Shown here piece after piece: positions 1 through 6,349 of a stretch of DNA of 36,702 nucleotides. The translations under genes and the position numbers were made by a program. Source of the stretch: a virus; the IMG/VR virus record IMGVR_UViG_3300024262_003092, positions 1-36,702 of that record; one strand, given 5' to 3'. How positions within the stretch are numbered: the first letter of the stretch is position 1; the number at the start of each line of letters is the position of its first letter. Under the pieces are notes generated by a model. It was not told the origin of the DNA, did not search any database, and was given only the letters and a program-made list of their open reading frames with translations.

Positions 1-22
1 TGGTTTTTTTTTGAAAACAATA

Positions 23-30
23 TATTTATT
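23..30 (+). promoter_or_regulatory. TATTTATT promoter-like octamer
   Basis: Variant of the TATTTATA motif seen before many genes here. It lies 37 nt before the ATG at 60, further than the usual 21-29 nt, with only A/T-rich sequence between. Promoter role is inferred from recurrence. Confidence 0.4.
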
Positions 31-59
31 ATAAAATAAATAAAATAAAATTAAAAATA

Positions 60-638
60 ATGTCAAAAAGATTTACAATCACCGAGAGTGAAAAAAACGC
101 AATCCGTGAACAACACGCGGGTGGAATAAAAGTTATGACCGAAAACTTTAACAAGTTGTTAAACTCAAAACTTGGTGATTCAAAACCGTTAGTCGAACAA
201 GGTAACACGCAATTATCATTATCTCAAGGATTAAAAGCAACCATTAACCGCGCAACTAAAGATTTAGAAGGTATAAAAACTATTTGTGATTTTTGTAAAG
301 GAAGACCCGATGTAAAGGCGCAATCTAACACATCACAATTAATTACAAAAGTAAATCAATTACTTAGTGGTATTGAAAGCCCTGTAAATTTAATGGGTGG
401 GGGTTCTGTAACTAAAGTTGCAGAGCTTATTAGTGCTCAAGTTAAAACACCTGAAGAAGCATGTGCATTAATTAAATTCTATCAAAATCAAAAAAGTTTA
501 GTTGGATTAGCGTTTGAAGGGGATGATGAGGATTTCTATGAAGCAATCCACGATGATTTGGTAACTAAGATGAACACAACAGGACCAGCAGAAAAATTAA
601 TAAACGCGATTAATGCTACTACATCAGGCGTAAAATAA
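60..638 (+). CDS. Leader-bearing phage protein of unknown function (candidate virion-internal protein)
   Basis: 192 aa, no recognised domain. The N-terminus carries a helical leader, TITESEKNAIREQ, ending in I-R-E-Q. A second possible processing site, LVEQ, follows near residue 47. The stretch between them (Q-H-A-G-G ... NFNKLLNSKLGDSKPLVEQ) aligns with the start of the 90-aa protein at 4532, so the two share a two-part leader but have different bodies. The body is mostly helical and contains KTPEEACALIKFY near residue 130, a module repeated in the broken gene just downstream. By analogy with T4 internal proteins the leader could direct the protein into the prohead and be cut off there; this is inference. 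The gene ends at a terminator hairpin. Confidence 0.75.
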   Translation: MSKRFTITESEKNAIREQHAGGIKVMTENFNKLLNSKLGDSKPLVEQGNTQLSLSQGLKATINRATKDLEGIKTICDFCKGRPDVKAQSNTSQLITKVNQLLSGIESPVNLMGGGSVTKVAELISAQVKTPEEACALIKFYQNQKSLVGLAFEGDDEDFYEAIHDDLVTKMNTTGPAEKLINAINATTSGVK

Positions 639-650
639 ATAATACATTAA

Positions 651-682
651 AACCCCCCATCCCTTAAAGGAGGGTTTTTTTT
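651..682 (+). terminator. Intrinsic terminator
   Basis: Imperfect hairpin (AACCC...GGGTT outside, TCC...GGA inside) followed by eight T residues, just after the gene ending at 638. Confidence 0.7.
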
Positions 683-689
683 ATGGAAG

Positions 690-986
690 ATTGGTATATT
701 TAATAGTAAACATAATATTAAAACCCCTGAAGAACTTTGCGATTTTGTTAAAAACTACGAAAAATATAGTCTTTCCGGTGAAAGTTTTTGTGACGCTGTG
801 AGTGGGGAGTTAAATCTAAAAGTCGATTCATCATTCTTCGGCAGGGTCCTCGCGTATCTTCTTTTCAAGCTGAAGTAATTTAACGATGATGGTTGGTGAA
901 CCGATGTACAAGGTTTTAAACTTAAAATAAACGACTCCTCTGAATATTATATCTTCGACAATGGTTTAGTTCATTACAACTCATAA
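690..986 (+). pseudogene. Broken phage gene with two in-frame stops, related to the gene at 60
   Basis: One frame reads as protein-like from 690 to the TAA at 984-986 but is interrupted by TAA at 876-878 and TGA at 897-899. The first part contains KTPEELCDFVKNY, which matches KTPEEACALIKFY in the intact protein at 60-638. The last part reads VQGFKLKINDSSEYYIF and ends in VHYNS. No in-frame ATG exists at its 5' end. Because two different stop codons occur, decay after duplication is more likely than recoding of one stop codon. It lies between two terminators. Confidence 0.6.
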
Positions 987-1010
987 ATAAAATTACTAAA
1001 TTAAAAGTTA

Positions 1011-1038
1011 AACCCCTACTTAGTTAGGGGTTTTTTTA
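1011..1038 (+). terminator. Intrinsic terminator
   Basis: Perfect 8-bp stem AACCCCTA / TAGGGGTT with loop CTTAGT, followed by a T run; it closes the pseudogene region. Confidence 0.8.
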
Positions 1039-1055
1039 TTGGTTAAGTTTACCTA

Positions 1056-1063
1056 TATTTATC
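1056..1063 (+). promoter_or_regulatory. TATTTATC promoter-like octamer
   Basis: One-base variant of TATTTATA, 23 nt before the ATG at 1079 and directly after a terminator, so the downstream small gene needs its own start signal. Confidence 0.5.
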
Positions 1064-1078
1064 TAAAACAAATATATT

Positions 1079-1261
1079 ATGAATCAACAACAGAAAGCAC
1101 AACTATACGACCAATATATGGGCGAGTATGACAGATTGGGTAATGAGATTGGATTAATCAAAATTAATAAATTCGATTTAACAAAGGAGGATACCGATAA
1201 GGTAAAATTATTGGAGGATAAGAAACGATACATAATGGGTAGAGTTAATTCTTTGGGGTAA
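1079..1261 (+). CDS. Small conserved phage protein, paralogue of the gene at 6350
   Basis: 60 aa, charged and probably helical, no known domain. It has the same length as the protein at 6350-6532 and more than half of its residues are identical: both begin MNQ, then KAQLYD, EYDR, GNEIG, and carry LTK.DTDK in the middle. No signal peptide or membrane segment. The two copies are about 5 kb apart in the same orientation, which points to duplication within this genome. The start is fixed by agreement with the paralogue and by the octamer 23 nt upstream. Function unknown. Confidence 0.75.
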   Translation: MNQQQKAQLYDQYMGEYDRLGNEIGLIKINKFDLTKEDTDKVKLLEDKKRYIMGRVNSLG

Positions 1262-1283
1262 TTGTATGTAAATACGTCGCTCT

Positions 1284-1339
1284 CCGGAACCGTCGTCTCA
1301 CTTCGTTCGTTTAAACCCCCCCGGCCCCCTTTTTTTTTA
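1284..1339. repeat. Dispersed GC-rich repeat, copy 1
   Basis: Contains TCCGGAACCG, then CTCACTTCGTTCGTTT, then C-rich CCCCCCCGGCCCCC and a T run. Related copies are at 2594-2643 and 4396-4430. The complementary strand is G-rich and encodes an incidental NERSE peptide in each copy. Function unknown. Confidence 0.6.
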
Positions 1340-1359
1340 TTCAAATAGGTAAAGAGATA

Positions 1360-1367
1360 TATTTATC
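1360..1367 (+). promoter_or_regulatory. TATTTATC promoter-like octamer
   Basis: 23 nt before the ATG at 1383, the same variant and spacing as the copy before 1079. Confidence 0.5.
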
Positions 1368-1382
1368 TATAAAACAAATAAT

Positions 1383-2438
1383 ATGAATCGAAGTTATAGT
1401 AAGATTAGACATATACAAGAATCTAATAAAATATTAGAAAACCGTTTAATGTCTGAAGTTGACAATGTTAATTGTTTAAAACAAAGTTGTATTAATGACT
1501 TGAAAAAACAATTAAACAATGTTCGAACTAGTCAAACATTCCGACATACTATAGACAAGATGTTATCCGGTATTAGGACGGAATTAAGTCCTGAATCTGA
1601 CCAATATAAAAAGGATAGTGACGTATTAAGAAAGTACTTAAATTATTCTGAGGAGAAGATTAAAGAGACCATGAACATTAAAATGGTTTATGATGAGAAT
1701 AGTGATTGGGTCCCGATAAATAAATTGAATACCAACTATAGTGATTTGTCTGTCCTGATTACCGATATTTTAATTGGTGAGGATTACTGTATTTGTGACC
1801 TACTTGACAACCTCAAAGATGGGGATATTTCATTTATGTTAGAGTTGAGAGATAAGATATTGGAAAATCCTGTTGTATATTATGAAAAATATTTGAAGGG
1901 TAAATTTGACGACTACGTTAAACGTAATAGAGAAAATACAAAAACAGGTATCGATAATGAATTATTTGCCATAAGTGAAATGGAGAAATTTGGATATGAT
2001 CTAATCTACATGGCATCGGAAGGTAGTCCTATCGATACTCTACTTGGTATAGACGCCATTATGTCCAAAGATGGTGAGATTTATAAAATCCAAGTAAAAA
2101 CTGTAAATAATTTAAAGGTAGTTGAGGAAACCACATGTGATAAAAAATATCCTGAAATTCGAAAGGGTAAGAAAAAAGGTGGTGTGGAGGTTTATTCTTA
2201 TCATGGGGTAATTGGTGTCAAGGAAAATAATATTGATTATTTAATATTAGTTGGTAAAGAAATGCAAAGTGGAGGTCAGGGAATGGTGGTATTAAGAAAG
2301 TACCAACCAATTACAGTAACTTTAAAACCTCTGGAGTGTTTTGATATTCCAATCAATAAATTCCCCAAACCAAAAGGGTTATCATTTATTGACCACGAAT
2401 CAATAGTACACAAAACACCTAACCTTAATTCTATTTAA
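1383..2438 (+). CDS. PD-(D/E)XK nuclease-like protein with N-terminal leader
   Basis: 351 aa. The first residues, SKIRHIQESNKILEN, resemble the leaders of neighbouring genes with possible cleavage after IQE or ILE. Residues 30-180 are helical and unrecognised. The C-terminal half has the layout of a PD-(D/E)XK nuclease: an acidic helix (GIDNELFAISEME, E193), then GIDAI with D224, a short hairpin turn at KDGE, and YKIQVKT with Q237 and K239. A Q in place of E in the E-x-K motif is known in this superfamily. No catalytic activity can be proved by eye, and the leader suggests a packaged rather than a replicative enzyme. The gene has its own octamer upstream and is followed by a dispersed repeat. 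Confidence 0.6.
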   Translation: MNRSYSKIRHIQESNKILENRLMSEVDNVNCLKQSCINDLKKQLNNVRTSQTFRHTIDKMLSGIRTELSPESDQYKKDSDVLRKYLNYSEEKIKETMNIKMVYDENSDWVPINKLNTNYSDLSVLITDILIGEDYCICDLLDNLKDGDISFMLELRDKILENPVVYYEKYLKGKFDDYVKRNRENTKTGIDNELFAISEMEKFGYDLIYMASEGSPIDTLLGIDAIMSKDGEIYKIQVKTVNNLKVVEETTCDKKYPEIRKGKKKGGVEVYSYHGVIGVKENNIDYLILVGKEMQSGGQGMVVLRKYQPITVTLKPLECFDIPINKFPKPKGLSFIDHESIVHKTPNLNSI

Positions 2439-2593
2439 CTCTAAATATGGTAATAAGATAGTTAATAAAGATTTTTAAGTGCTGTGGGTTTTCCATATTG
2501 GTTTGGTATTGCAATAGGTTCATCACATATATCATGGAATCAATCCATCTCAGACGTTCAGACTCATAGAAATATGAGGGGTTTTTTTGACCG

Positions 2594-2643
2594 TCCGGAA
2601 CCGGAACCTCACTTCGTTCGTTGAAATCCCCCGGCCCCCCTTT
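2594..2643. repeat. Dispersed GC-rich repeat, copy 2
   Basis: Shares TCCGGAACCG, CTCACTTCGTTCGTT and CCCCCGGCCCCCC with copy 1. The 255-nt gap it sits in (2439-2693) has no convincing gene. Confidence 0.6.
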
Positions 2644-2693
2644 ATTTCCGGATTCCATTTGGTAAGACGAGTTTAATTTATTATATTTGTTGT

Positions 2694-3032
2694 ATGGAGT
2701 ATACTCGAGAAAATTTAAAGAAATTATCATTGGTTGAGATTAAACAAATCTGTAAGGATTATTATCTTCCCCATATAGGAACAAAAACAACATTAATTAA
2801 TAATATTTTAAATTTTATTAAAAAGGGTGATAAGGTTATTATCAGTTTACCAACAAATTATAAACCACCTACCGGTAAAAAAGTTATCGGAATTATTATG
2901 GGGGACCATGAAAAAAGGATTCAGTTAGGTAAATTAATGGAAAAGAATAAAGTTAAAATCCTGTATTACTCTATTGGTGTTCACTATTATCAAGTAGATA
3001 AAGATTTTGAATTCACTAAATTAAATGATTGA
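2694..3032 (+). CDS. SAP-domain protein
   Basis: 112 aa. Residues 7-43 fit the SAP helix-turn-helix motif, a small DNA-binding fold: LKKLSLVEIKQICKDY, then HIGTKTTLINNIL, with the conserved L-x-x-h-C spacing and the G-x-K-x-x-L-I turn. The rest (KVIISLPTN, then KKVIGIIMGDHEKR) looks like a small beta-rich domain that I do not recognise. No signal peptide. The next gene overlaps or nearly abuts, so the two are probably co-transcribed. DNA binding is inferred from the family; target unknown. Confidence 0.6.
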   Translation: MEYTRENLKKLSLVEIKQICKDYYLPHIGTKTTLINNILNFIKKGDKVIISLPTNYKPPTGKKVIGIIMGDHEKRIQLGKLMEKNKVKILYYSIGVHYYQVDKDFEFTKLND

Positions 3033-3052
3033 TAACTCAATATAAAAATTAT

Positions 3053-3250
3053 ATGTCAAACTGTAAAGAATGTCCTTGGGTTGTTAGAAACAAACACAAC
3101 GATAATATTATAAATTTTTCTAAAGGAATGAGTAAACCCCACAACTGTCATATGGTTAATGGTGGTAAGGACCTTTGGAATGTTAATGAGTCTACTATAT
3201 GTGGTGGTCGAAAGAAATATGAGAATATTTATGATAAAAAAACAAATTAA
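3053..3250 (+). CDS. Small CxxCPW zinc-binding protein (DUF6283-like)
   Basis: 65 aa from the ATG at 3053. A TTG at 3029, overlapping the previous stop by 4 nt, would add eight residues. The protein contains CKECPW at its start, HNCH in the middle and TICGG near the end. This Cys/His pattern resembles the small phage and bacterial CxxCPW proteins grouped as DUF6283, from memory and not checked. It probably binds a metal. The start is uncertain, but in the related family the CPW motif lies very close to the N-terminus, which favours 3053. Confidence 0.55.
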   Translation: MSNCKECPWVVRNKHNDNIINFSKGMSKPHNCHMVNGGKDLWNVNESTICGGRKKYENIYDKKTN

Positions 3251-3382
3251 TTTTGCTTTGGACGGAGTTTAAGTTCTCCTAACAATTAACACTTTATTTC
3301 TAACCAATAATATTTATATTTTATTGGTACATCCGTGGGTTTTGACACATAACCGTATATTTGCTTATCAAATCGTATCAAA

Positions 3383-3502
3383 ATGAACAACGATGTATAT
3401 AATTCCAATCTGAATATTGATTGGGAACTAATCAATTTATTAAGTGAAATCGACCGTTTTGATACAAATTGGACGGCCATTGAACCATTTATAGTTCGAT
3501 AA
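3383..3502 (+). pseudogene. Possible stub of a Fic-family protein N-terminus
   Basis: 39-codon reading frame with ATG and TAA. It contains NIDWELINLLSEIDRF followed by DTNWTAIE, which recalls the region just before the catalytic domain of some Fic/AMPylase proteins in Bacteroidota. The frame ends 14 nt before the tRNA gene, and nothing of the catalytic HPFxxGNG domain is present. If the resemblance holds, this is a truncated remnant; otherwise it is a 39-aa protein of unknown function. Confidence 0.4.
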
Positions 3503-3516
3503 AATAGATTGTTAAC

Positions 3517-3590
3517 GGACTTTTAGCTCAGTTGGTTAGAGCCCCGGTCTCATAAACCGTAGGTCGATGGTTCGAATCCATCAAGGTCCA
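3517..3590 (+). tRNA. tRNA with anticodon CAU (Met or lysidine-type Ile)
   Basis: The cloverleaf folds: acceptor GGACTTT (3517-3523) with AAGGTCC (3583-3589), D stem GCTC/GAGC, anticodon loop CTCATAA (3549-3555) with CAT at 3551-3553, and T arm GATGG-TTCGAAT-CCATC. The outermost anticodon-stem pair (C3544-T3560) is mismatched. The discriminator is A3590 and CCA is not encoded. A paired G1-C72 argues against an initiator tRNA; elongator Met and Ile2 cannot be separated by eye. Confidence 0.92.
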
Positions 3591-3592
3591 CA

Positions 3593-3604
3593 AGTGAGTT
3601 CTTT
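3593..3604 (+). repeat. Left arm of a 12-bp inverted repeat
   Basis: AGTGAGTTCTTT directly after the tRNA. Its exact reverse complement is at 3984-3995, after the coiled-coil gene. Allowing two mismatches the arms extend to 17 nt. Confidence 0.7.
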
Positions 3605-3634
3605 GACATAAAAATAAAATTAAAATTAGAAATT

Positions 3635-3970
3635 ATGGAAATAATATCATTTATTTTAGGTGTATGTGCTGTCATTGTATTAGTAATGATTGTGGGTACG
3701 TTTGTGAATTATATGTCAACTAAGTCCTTAAAAGAGGAAATAAACCAACTGAATCGAGTAATCGAAAATCAGTATAACGAATCAGAAAAGGTTCGAAAAG
3801 AACTCACAGATTATATGGATGATCTACATAAACAAAGTGAGAGTAATATGAACAATGTCTACCGTCATATTGATAGTAGAGTAGACAAAACTATAAATAA
3901 TATAGACGAACATGTCTCAGAGATTTATAGACAATTAGATAAAACCAATAATTCCGTAATTAACGGATAA
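3635..3970 (+). CDS. Membrane-anchored coiled-coil protein
   Basis: 111 aa. Residues 4-26 (IISFILGVCAVIVLVMIVGTFV) form one membrane helix with little before it, so the rest is probably cytoplasmic or periplasmic, depending on orientation. Residues 30-105 are polar with heptad-like hydrophobic spacing (LKEEINQLNRVIENQ, VDKTINNIDEHVSEIYRQL), typical of a coiled coil. No lipobox. The layout is compatible with a spanin-like or immunity-type membrane protein, but no family is recognised. The gene lies alone between the tRNA and a terminator, framed by an inverted repeat. Confidence 0.65.
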   Translation: MEIISFILGVCAVIVLVMIVGTFVNYMSTKSLKEEINQLNRVIENQYNESEKVRKELTDYMDDLHKQSESNMNNVYRHIDSRVDKTINNIDEHVSEIYRQLDKTNNSVING

Positions 3971-3983
3971 TAAATAAACCGTT

Positions 3984-3995
3984 AAAGAACTCACT
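3984..3995 (+). repeat. Right arm of the 12-bp inverted repeat
   Basis: AAAGAACTCACT, exact reverse complement of 3593-3604; it lies between the coiled-coil gene and its terminator. Confidence 0.7.
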
Positions 3996-3997
3996 TA

Positions 3998-4026
3998 TAA
4001 CCCCTTCAGAAATGTTGGGGTTTTTT
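3998..4026 (+). terminator. Intrinsic terminator
   Basis: Stem AACCCC / GGGGTT with a 12-nt loop and a following T run; it also lies just past the stop of the converging minus-strand gene. Confidence 0.7.
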
Positions 4027-4237
4027 ATTTTAGAAAGTCCTCTATTTGAGATTGTGATGGGTATCCGGTTTCTTTACTACAATCTTCACAATATGTTTTC
4101 ATCACACTTGTCCCATTCTCGAACTTTACTATTAAATTTTTGTGATTACAGGTTTTCTGTAATGTTTCTTTCTCTTTGTTTAACTCTTTTATTTGAACGT
4201 TAAGAGTTTCTATTTTTTGTTTCTTATTATTTTCCAT
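4025..4237 (-). CDS. Small coiled-coil / zinc-ribbon protein
   Basis: 70 aa when started at the ATG ending at 4237. Residues 5-30 (KQKIETLNVQIKELNKEKETL) are coiled-coil-like. After that, TCNHKN and TYCEDC give a C-x-H ... C-x-x-C metal site, followed by SKETGYPSQS. The open frame continues upstream to 4459, but that part crosses a dispersed GC-rich repeat and gives a low-complexity peptide, so I chose the internal start. Function unknown. Confidence 0.6.
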   Translation of the reverse strand: MENNKKQKIETLNVQIKELNKEKETLQKTCNHKNLIVKFENGTSVMKTYCEDCSKETGYPSQSQIEDFLK

Positions 4238-4395
4238 AAAGTACTTTTTTATTACGCTAATTATATTAAATAGGTATTCATCGTATTGATAAATATGTAT
4301 ACCCAACTCATTATCCAGATAACCACCTTTATGAGGGTTGTGTGGGGGGTTTATAATGTAAATTCTACCATAATTACACATTTTTGTAATTATTT

Positions 4396-4430
4396 TCTCA
4401 CTCCGTTCGTTAAAAAAACCCCCAACCCCT
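4396..4430. repeat. Dispersed repeat, copy 3 (diverged)
   Basis: CTCACTCCGTTCGTT followed by AAAAAAACCCCCAACCCC. It shares the CGTTCGTT core and the C-rich tail with copies 1 and 2 but not the CCGGAACCG part. The tail pairs with GGTGTTGGG at 4437-4446 to form a hairpin. The rest of the 4238-4531 gap has no gene I can support. Confidence 0.5.
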
Positions 4431-4507
4431 TTATAGTGGTGTTGGGTATTAATTATCAATATTAAGTAATGTAATTTAAATATTCAATGTTTTTTCGTTT
4501 TATCTTA

Positions 4508-4515
4508 TATTTATA
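4508..4515 (+). promoter_or_regulatory. TATTTATA promoter-like octamer
   Basis: Exact octamer 24 nt before the ATG at 4532. The match to the usual spacing supports that start over the in-frame start further upstream at 4487. Confidence 0.55.
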
Positions 4516-4531
4516 TGTAAACAATTTTATT

Positions 4532-4804
4532 ATGAAAAATTTATTAAATGATATTAATCAAGACGTTAAGACGTCGATTTTAAAACAATATGGTGGAGGG
4601 ATGAGAATAAGAAATAATAATTTCTTAAAATTCTTAAATAAAAAACGTGGAAATGTTAATCCTTTAATTATCGAAAATGAAGAAACGATAAACGAAGAAA
4701 AAGAATCTATTACGATTACTCCTGAACAAATGAAAATGTTACATGATGAAGGTGAATGTGACTGTGGTGAAATAACACTTAAATTCCCATCGTATAAAAA
4801 ATAA
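4532..4804 (+). CDS. Small leader-bearing protein with CxC motif
   Basis: 90 aa. The first 40 residues repeat the leader layout of the protein at 60: a helix (QDVKTSILKQ), then YGGG, then NNFLKFLNKKRGNVNPLI. Several possible [IL]-x-E sites follow (IIEN, INEE). The remainder is short and acidic, with SITITPEQMKMLHDEGECDCGEI. Because the leader occupies almost half the protein, any mature product would be only about 40-50 aa. Function unknown. A strong terminator follows. Confidence 0.65.
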   Translation: MKNLLNDINQDVKTSILKQYGGGMRIRNNNFLKFLNKKRGNVNPLIIENEETINEEKESITITPEQMKMLHDEGECDCGEITLKFPSYKK

Positions 4805-4821
4805 AAAAAATATCTTAAATT

Positions 4822-4857
4822 AAAAAATCCCTTCGTTAATTCGTTGGGATTTTTTTG
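4822..4857 (+). terminator. Intrinsic terminator
   Basis: Perfect 8-bp stem AAAATCCC / GGGATTTT with a long loop, followed by a T run. Confidence 0.75.
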
Positions 4858-4990
4858 TTTATATTGTTGTGTCGTAAACCCCACCCATCTTTGGAGGTTG
4901 GGTCTTGCTCGCCAAATTGGCGGGCGACTGGCGATCAAGGAATTGTTAATCGTAAAACACAGTTCTAGCTCGCCAAGATGGTGATTATGT

Positions 4991-5266
4991 GGCCCTGAGG
5001 ATAGACGTGAGTTTTTTGAGAGTGAGGTCGATAAGTATGGGTTATACGATTTTGATATTAACAGTTGGACTTTGTGTACGTACTACGGTGAATATGCCGG
5101 TTACGATTATATGTACCACTTAAAAATGGCGGAAAACCCCAACCGTGAACTTAATGATCTGTTTGGTGATAATTGGGTAACTGTCATTAAGGATTGGTTT
5201 GAGGAGATTACCGGTTTGGAGGTTCGTGAAATGGTCGTTAATGACGAGTTACTACGTTTTGATTAA
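4991..5266 (+). pseudogene. 5'-truncated duplicate of the gene at 5937
   Basis: The open frame runs from a stop at 4982-4984 to the TAA at 5264-5266, with no ATG before residues needed for the match; the only usable early start is TTG at 5072. The frame aligns with the protein at 5937-6287: GPEDRREFFESEVDKYGLYDF against GPELYDFHREEVRRYGSFDF, then NDLFGDNWVTVIKDWFE against TNLFGNLWIPIFKEWFE, then GLEVREM against GLEVTEM. The first ~25 residues of the intact copy are missing. Sequence before the break (4885-4990) has palindromic GCTCGCCAA...TTGGCGGGC elements and no gene. A shortened protein from TTG 5072 (64 aa) remains possible. Confidence 0.65.
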
Positions 5267-5272
5267 CAATGT

Positions 5273-5353
5273 ATGATATTACTTAAAATATTCGGAATAC
5301 TTATCGCATTCTATATATTGGCGAATCGATTATTTCATTGGATGGATAAATAA
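5273..5353 (+). CDS. 26-aa single-membrane-segment peptide
   Basis: ATG at 5273, TAA at 5351-5353. The peptide is one hydrophobic helix (ILLKIFGILIAFYILANRLF) with a short polar end WMDK. It lies 6 nt after the truncated duplicate gene. No known family; it could be a small toxin-like or holin-accessory peptide, or not be expressed. Confidence 0.35.
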   Translation: MILLKIFGILIAFYILANRLFHWMDK

Positions 5354-5420
5354 TTGTTGGTATAATTCCTTTAACGAATCAAGAATAACGACCGAAAGTT
5401 AATTTTTTAGAGAAATCATA

Positions 5421-5428
5421 TATTTATT
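5421..5428 (+). promoter_or_regulatory. TATTTATT promoter-like octamer
   Basis: 26 nt before the ATG at 5447, in the context CATATATTTATTATAAAAT, very like the one at 23-30. Confidence 0.5.
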
Positions 5429-5446
5429 ATAAAATATCTATTTAAT

Positions 5447-5764
5447 ATGAAAAAAAATATAAAAATAACTGAATCCGCTTTAAATAGAATCATTAAACGA
5501 GTTATTAAGGAACAATATTCGGACGAAGGTCAATTAGACGTAAACGAATTGGCTAAGAAGATAGTTTTATCTAAAAAGTATTCTGAAATAGTTGACGAAA
5601 TACTACCTAATGATTATAATAATGAGTTCGAATTTAGAGAAAACTTCATATCTAATTTGTTAGACGAATATTACGATGAGGAATATTATGATGATTTATA
5701 TAATGTGGTTGAAACGGAATATGGTAACATTATTTTAGATTTATACGGTAGTTCAGGAGAATAA
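5447..5764 (+). CDS. Acidic protein with canonical leader
   Basis: 105 aa. The N-terminal 23 residues are a clear leader: KITESALNRIIKRVIKEQ, an amphipathic basic helix ending I-K-E-Q. It resembles the leaders at 26142 and 32345 (RLTES/N-DL...RVISE). The remainder is strongly acidic and helical (VDEILPNDYNNEFEF, LDEYYDEEYYDDLYN) with no Cys and no membrane segment. An acidic body behind a basic removable leader is reminiscent of phage head-core or internal proteins; this is inference. A weak hairpin with a T run follows at about 5786-5812. Confidence 0.7.
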   Translation: MKKNIKITESALNRIIKRVIKEQYSDEGQLDVNELAKKIVLSKKYSEIVDEILPNDYNNEFEFRENFISNLLDEYYDEEYYDDLYNVVETEYGNIILDLYGSSGE

Positions 5765-5835
5765 TAACTTTTAAATAATAAAAAAAACCCCTTCGTTACC
5801 GTTGAGGTTTTTTATTAGGTGAGTCTATGACCTTC

Positions 5836-5876
5836 GAATCCCATCCCATCAGCTTTGCTGTGGGTGGGTAGTTCAC
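5836..5876 (+). repeat. Orphan IS605-type end hairpin, copy 1
   Basis: GAAT, then the long stem CCCATCCCATCAGC - TTT - GCTGTGGGTGGG with two T bulges, then TAGTTCAC. The flanks match the right end of the intact IS605 element (TAGTTCAC on its tnpB strand), but the stem sequence differs and no transposase is attached. Confidence 0.65.
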
Positions 5877-5936
5877 TTGAACAAATTCTTCCTTACGTCC
5901 AATAAGGATATAATAAAAATACAGATATTTAATAAT

Positions 5937-6287
5937 ATGAATGTTAAATTACCAAAAGAAAGTCTTATCAAAATAATTACCACATATTTGGATAGAGAGG
6001 TTGAACCTGATTATTCTTGGGGACCTGAACTTTATGACTTTCACAGAGAGGAGGTTAGAAGATATGGTTCATTCGATTTTCAGATAAATGATAAAGTTTC
6101 ATATTCTTTAGGGGGAGAAAACCGATTTGAATGTCAATATTGTCTTTATATTGAAGATCACCTTTCCGACCAATTAACAAATCTATTCGGCAATTTATGG
6201 ATTCCGATATTTAAAGAATGGTTTGAGATGGGTTCCGGACTTGAAGTTACTGAGATGAGTGTTTTTAATAAGTTAATTGAATTTTAA
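5937..6287 (+). CDS. Small alpha/beta phage protein (LFG-W family), intact copy
   Basis: 116 aa from the ATG at 5937; a TTG at 5877 would extend it into the repeat hairpin and is unlikely. N-terminal helix PKESLIKIITTYLDRE, then a beta-rich middle with CQYCLY, then a C-terminal part LTNLFGNLWIPIFKEWFEMGSGLEVTEMSV. The C-terminal pattern L-F-G ... helix ... G-L-x-V recurs in a loose group of ~100-150 aa proteins in this window (9186, 9503 and the truncated copy at 4991). No catalytic motif is seen. Confidence 0.65.
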   Translation: MNVKLPKESLIKIITTYLDREVEPDYSWGPELYDFHREEVRRYGSFDFQINDKVSYSLGGENRFECQYCLYIEDHLSDQLTNLFGNLWIPIFKEWFEMGSGLEVTEMSVFNKLIEF

Positions 6288-6320
6288 TTTATTAATTAAT
6301 ATGATTGTCTTATTGAAAAA

Positions 6321-6328
6321 TATTTACT
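6321..6328 (+). promoter_or_regulatory. TATTTACT promoter-like octamer
   Basis: Two-base variant, 29 nt before the ATG at 6350. Weaker match than the others. Confidence 0.35.
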
Positions 6329-6349
6329 ATACTTAAAAAAACAAACAAA

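Noticed and set aside
690-986. Stop-codon recoding in the broken gene
   Set aside because: Two different stops (TAA and TGA) occur, and intact genes in the window end normally with both.
1084-1344. Minus-strand frame with NERSE peptide
   Set aside because: Antisense to the conserved 60-aa gene and to the GC-rich repeat; the peptide recurs only because the repeat recurs.
2431-2730. Minus-strand 99-codon frame
   Set aside because: It crosses repeat copy 2 and the start of the SAP-domain gene. The part at 2431-2593 (SERLRWIDSMIYVMNLLQYQ) looks somewhat protein-like and could be a remnant, but no start or homologue is recognised.
3591-3640. Second tRNA after the first
   Set aside because: No T-arm or acceptor pairing found downstream of 3590.
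4238-4459. Upstream extension of the zinc-ribbon gene
   Set aside because: Passes through repeat copy 3 and gives low-information sequence; the internal ATG gives a compact coiled-coil plus zinc-ribbon protein.
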